From NCBI RefSeq assembly GCF_014203595.1, contig NZ_JACHJK010000014.1, positions 210,234-274,233 of the forward strand: a DNA stretch of 64,000 bases, written 5' to 3'. The translations under genes and the position numbers were made by a program. Below the pieces are notes generated by a model, which worked only from the letters and a program-made list of their open reading frames with translations, was not told the DNA's origin and did not search any database. Shown here in pieces: positions 56,786-64,000 of this stretch; the first letter of the stretch is position 1, and each line of letters starts with the position of its first letter. This DNA comes from Streptomyces echinatus. GTDB taxonomy: Bacteria; Actinomycetota; Actinomycetes; Streptomycetales; Streptomycetaceae.

Positions 56786-57649
56786 CTGGGGTACTCGACA
56801 GGCACTCCACCCCCGTCCGGTTGGACACTGGTGTCAGACCGGTGGCCGCCCGGCCCCCGAGAGCAGGACGACTGCCATGAATCACGACATCACCGCCGGC
56901 GGACCGCGCAGGAAGGACGTCATGTCCACCCACGCCGTCTTCGGCGCGCCGTGCTGGGTGAGCCTCACCAGCCGGGATCTCCAGGCCACCCAGGACTTCT
57001 ACTCGGCCGTCCTGGGCTGGCGCTGGCGCGGGGCCAAGCTCGGCGAGCACTTCCGGATCGCCCTGGCGAACGGGGTCCCGGTGGCCGGGATCGCGGCCGT
57101 CGCCTCCATGTGGCAGATGGCGGTGGCCTGGACGCCGTACTTCGCGGTGCCCGACGCGGACGTGGCCGTGGCCCGGGTGCGGGAGCGCGGCGGCACGTCG
57201 GCGGTCGGGCCGCTGTCGTTCCCGCCCGGCCGGGCGGCACTGCTGGCCGACCGGGACGGTGCCACCTTCGGGATCTGGCAGGGGGAACTGGTCACCAACT
57301 GGGAGGCGTGGCGGCAGGCGGCACCCACCTTCATAAGGCTGCACACCCGGGACGCCTTCGACGCCGCGATCTTCTACGCCGAGGTCCTGGACTGGGCGAC
57401 CGGGCAACCGGGCTGCTGCGAGGTCGAGTACGACGGCGACGAGGTGGTGCTGCGCAGCATGGGTGACGCGGTGGCGCGCATCGACTCGGGCGCGGTGGAG
57501 GCCGCCCCGGACCCGGAAGTGCGCCCGCACTGGCAGGTGCACTTCACGGTGACCGACGTGCCGGGCTGCACCCGCGCGGCCGAGAAGCACGGCGGCAGCG
57601 TGCTGCGCGAGGGCGAGACCGAGTCGATCCTGCGGGATGCCGACGGTGC

Positions 57650-59871
<2,222 letters not shown>

Positions 59872-59875
<4 letters not shown>

Positions 59876-60384
59876 CGGCTGCCCTCCAGGGCGTCGTCCC
59901 CGGCGGGCGCCGGCGCGGCCAGCGCGGCCACGCGCTCGATCCGGGGCACCTGGAGCCCCGTGCGCAGCGTCGGACCGGGGGTGACGGGCACCAGGGGGAC
60001 GCGCTCGCCGGAGCGGGCGCGCTGCGAGAACCAGATGATCTTGCTGCCGGTGTCCGAGGCACAGCAGCCCCAGCCGTCGCTCATGGCCGCGATGTCCGCC
60101 AGACAGGACCGCAGGTCCTGGTCCGGGCGCAGATCCGGGTCGTCGTCGCCGAAGGCCGTGATGAGGTGCTGGCCGTTCCACCACATCTCGATCGAGGTGT
60201 GCTTGTCGTTCGCGTGCGCGTCGATCGCCCGCAGCAGCAGTTCGGCGCCGCGGCAGACGGGGTCCACGAGGTTCTCGAGGTCCCAGTAGTGGAGATGGGC
60301 GGCCAGGATGCGGCTGACCTGTCCCACCCGTTCCGGGCTGACTTCCACGTCGAGGTGGTAGTAGCAGGGCACTGCGGTCTTCAT
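59872..60384 (-). CDS. GHKL-like ATP-binding protein (streptomycete glg-locus type)
   Basis: 170 residues from the ATG at 60382-60384 with TGAGGAG. HLDVEVSPERVGQVSRILAAHL and CRGAELLLRAIDAHAND correspond to the first helices and N-box of an RsbW-like ATPase, although the N-box lacks the Mg-binding Asn. CASDTGSKIIWFSQRAR closes the fold. Pseudo-kinase or anti-sigma-like protein. Its 4-base overlap with glgX ties it to glycogen metabolism; possibly a regulator. Confidence 0.72.
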
Positions 60385-60505
60385 CGTCGCTTGCTCCTCA
60401 CCGGCGAAGCTCTCGCTCCCCTCGCCCCGACCGGGAGGGATCCCGGACACACAGCGTGAGCGTTGTTCGCTTCAGAGTCATCTCCACGGTGCAGGCACTA
60501 CGCCA

Positions 60506-60520
60506 TTCGTGCAACACGAA
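60506..60520. promoter_or_regulatory. Inverted repeat in the 303-base divergent glgX/glgE control region
   Basis: TTCGTG-CAA-CACGAA, perfect 6-base arms, lies midway in the gap 60385-60687. A weaker one, GTTGAAGCTCCAAC, is at about 60539. The gap is AT-richer than average and must hold promoters for both directions; the short open frame on the minus strand (60398-60637) looks noncoding. Confidence 0.4.
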
Positions 60521-60687
60521 CACCCGACACCCGTAATCGTTGAAGCTCCAACAAGACGCTGCGTCGTCGCGCGTGCACCATAAGTGAAAGCCTCGATCGC
60601 CGTAACGGTGCCGTGCCTCTCCGTGCGCGGATACCACCCGACCGTCGGGAACGCGCCCAGTCGAGAGCGTGGAAGGTGAAGAGGGCC

Positions 60688-60987
60688 ATGCTGCTACCCG
60701 CCAAGGCCGAAGTGGCCCGGCAGTTGCGGCGTTACCGGGCGTGGGAGCGCGTGATGCTCGCCTCGCCGCACGACCGCACGGTCCGGGCCACCTTCGAGGA
60801 CTCGGGGTACACCCTGTGCGTGCTGATGGGCAAGCGCTCCGCCCGCGAGGCCGCGGACGCAGCCGAGCGCTATCTCCGCACGAATCTGGTCACCTACCTG
60901 CGCGAGCAGGACGGACGGCCGCAGCCTCGTCGGGCGGCCAGAAGAGGGCCGCCGTCGGAGCGGCGTTCCACGGCGCCAAGCCCCTGA
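60688..60987 (+). CDS. DUF5133 domain protein
   Basis: 99 residues. MLLPAKAEVARQLRRYRAWERVMLASPHDRTV (1-32) and TLCVLMGKRSAREAADAAERYL match the small actinobacterial DUF5133 family. An Arg/Pro-rich tail of about 25 residues follows. Function unknown; frequently near stress or trehalose genes. Located 108 bases upstream of glgE on the same strand and may be in its operon. Confidence 0.82.
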   Translation: MLLPAKAEVARQLRRYRAWERVMLASPHDRTVRATFEDSGYTLCVLMGKRSAREAADAAERYLRTNLVTYLREQDGRPQPRRAARRGPPSERRSTAPSP

Positions 60988-61095
60988 CCTGGCACCGTAC
61001 AAGGCGTTCCACTCGGTACGGCACACGCCGGCCCGACTATCGGATCGCGAAGCCGGGCCGGGTGCCCGGCTTCGCGCACGGCGGAGGTGAGATAC

Positions 61096-63083
<1,988 letters not shown>

Positions 63084-63087
<4 letters not shown>

Positions 63088-64000
63088 CCGTCAACGACCC
63101 TGTTCCGGACACCTTCGAGGACACTCCCGCCAAGGACCGGGACCCGGATTGGTTCAAACGCGCCGTCTTCTACGAGGTGCTGGTCCGCTCCTTCCAGGAC
63201 AGCAACGGCGACGGCGTCGGCGACCTGAAGGGCCTGACCGAAAAACTCGACTATCTGCAGTGGCTCGGCGTGGACTGTCTGTGGCTGCCACCGTTCTTCA
63301 AGTCCCCCCTGAGGGACGGCGGTTACGACGTGTCCGACTACGCGGCCGTCCTCCCGGAGTTCGGTGACCTCGCCGACTTCGTGGAGTTCGTGGACGCCGC
63401 CCACCAGCGCGGCATGCGCGTCATCATCGACTTCGTCATGAACCACACCAGCGACCAGCACCCGTGGTTCCAGGAGTCCCGCAGAAACCCCGAAGGCCCC
63501 TACGGCGACTACTACATGTGGGCCGACGACGACAAGCAGTACCAGGACGCCCGCATCATCTTCGTCGACACCGAGGTCTCCAACTGGACCTTCGACCCGG
63601 TGCGCGGCCAGTACTACTTCCACCGCTTCTTCTCGCACCAGCCGGATCTGAACTACGAGAACCCGGCCGTCCAGGAGGAGATCCTGGCCGCCCTGCGGTT
63701 CTGGCTGGACCTGGGCATCGACGGGTTCCGGCTGGACGCGGTGCCGTACCTCTACGCGGAGGAGGGCACCAACTGCGAGAACCTGCCGGCGACCCACGCG
63801 TTCCTGCGGCGGGTCCGCCGCGAGATCGACGCGATGTACCCGGACACCGTGCTGCTGGCGGAGGCGAACCAGTGGCCCGAGGACGTCGTCGACTACTTCG
63901 GCGATTACTCCACCGGTGGCGACGAGTGCCACATGGCGTTCCACTTCCCCGTCATGCCGCGGATCTTCATGGCCGTACGGCGGGAATCCCGCTACCCGGT
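63084..64000 (+). CDS. treS: Trehalose synthase TreS (partial, C-terminus outside window)
   Basis: The first 305 residues of a GH13_16 enzyme interconverting maltose and trehalose. WFKRAVFYEVLVRSFQDSNGDGVGDLKGL (about 23-51), FVMNHTSDQHPWFQESR, DLGIDGFRLDAVPYLY with the nucleophile Asp, and LLAEANQWPEDV with the acid/base Glu are visible; the third acidic residue lies beyond the edge. Overlapping glgE by 4 bases, it is the second step of the TreS-Pep2-GlgE glucan route; maltokinase and glgB would be expected next. Confidence 0.96.

Noticed and set aside
60398..60637. A 79-codon minus-strand frame upstream of the GHKL-like gene
   Set aside because: Low GC3, many Cys/Trp/His, no ribosome site; lies in the divergent control region.

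Overview
The window is high-GC actinobacterial chromosome, almost certainly Streptomyces. Nearly every third codon base is G or C, GTG and TTG starts are common, and typical streptomycete families recur: SpoIIE-type phosphatases, a SigB/SigF-group sigma factor, an ANTAR protein, DUF5133, an S-adenosyl methyltransferase of the DUF574 type, and the glgX/glgE/treS alpha-glucan cluster. I found no rRNA, tRNA, CRISPR array, intact insertion sequence or prophage.

The left end (1-5 kb) is natural-product territory. A cyclodipeptide synthase of the NYH subfamily overlaps a cytochrome P450 cut by the window edge. They are followed by a fructosamine-kinase-like gene and a compact graspetide (omega-ester RiPP) cluster: a 63-residue precursor, its ATP-grasp ligase, and a Gfo/Idh/MocA oxidoreductase where a methyltransferase is often found. 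A GNAT gene follows, with a TTG start and a 19-codon leader ORF.

From 6 to 31.5 kb lie mostly single genes. They cover secreted hydrolysis (serine hydrolase, GH64 beta-1,3-glucanase behind a LacI-type palindrome, M4 metalloprotease), signalling (three SpoIIE-type phosphatases, one with PAS/GAF/ATPase domains, plus a separate GHKL ATPase), small regulators, oxidoreductases, a peroxiredoxin/DoxX pair, a stand-alone LigD-type 3'-phosphoesterase and a frameshifted SDR relic. From 31.7 to 35.6 kb a GylR-like regulator sits directly on a glycerol kinase, followed by a stand-alone ATP-dependent DNA ligase.

The most striking region is 35.7-52.6 kb, two divergent operons around one promoter region with paired TTAGTCAG-type operators. 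Leftward: a small unknown protein, a NuoF-like NADH/FMN protein, a 3Fe-4S ferredoxin, a CoA ligase, two sister acyl-CoA dehydrogenases, a 3-hydroxyacyl-CoA dehydrogenase and a TetR regulator. Rightward: a Rieske oxygenase with a quaternary-amine-type active site, a complete PotABCD-like importer, a flavin amine oxidase and an aldehyde dehydrogenase. Together they read as an uptake and degradation route for an amine or quaternary ammonium compound with its own electron-transfer chain; this is inference.

The right end (52.6-64 kb) has an unusual HemC paralogue, an unknown gene with a palindrome inside its candidate promoter, the wreck of a MarR/ABC-exporter locus, a sigma factor, an ANTAR protein, a VOC protein and the glycogen/trehalose genes glgX, a GHKL-like protein, DUF5133, glgE and treS (cut by the window edge).
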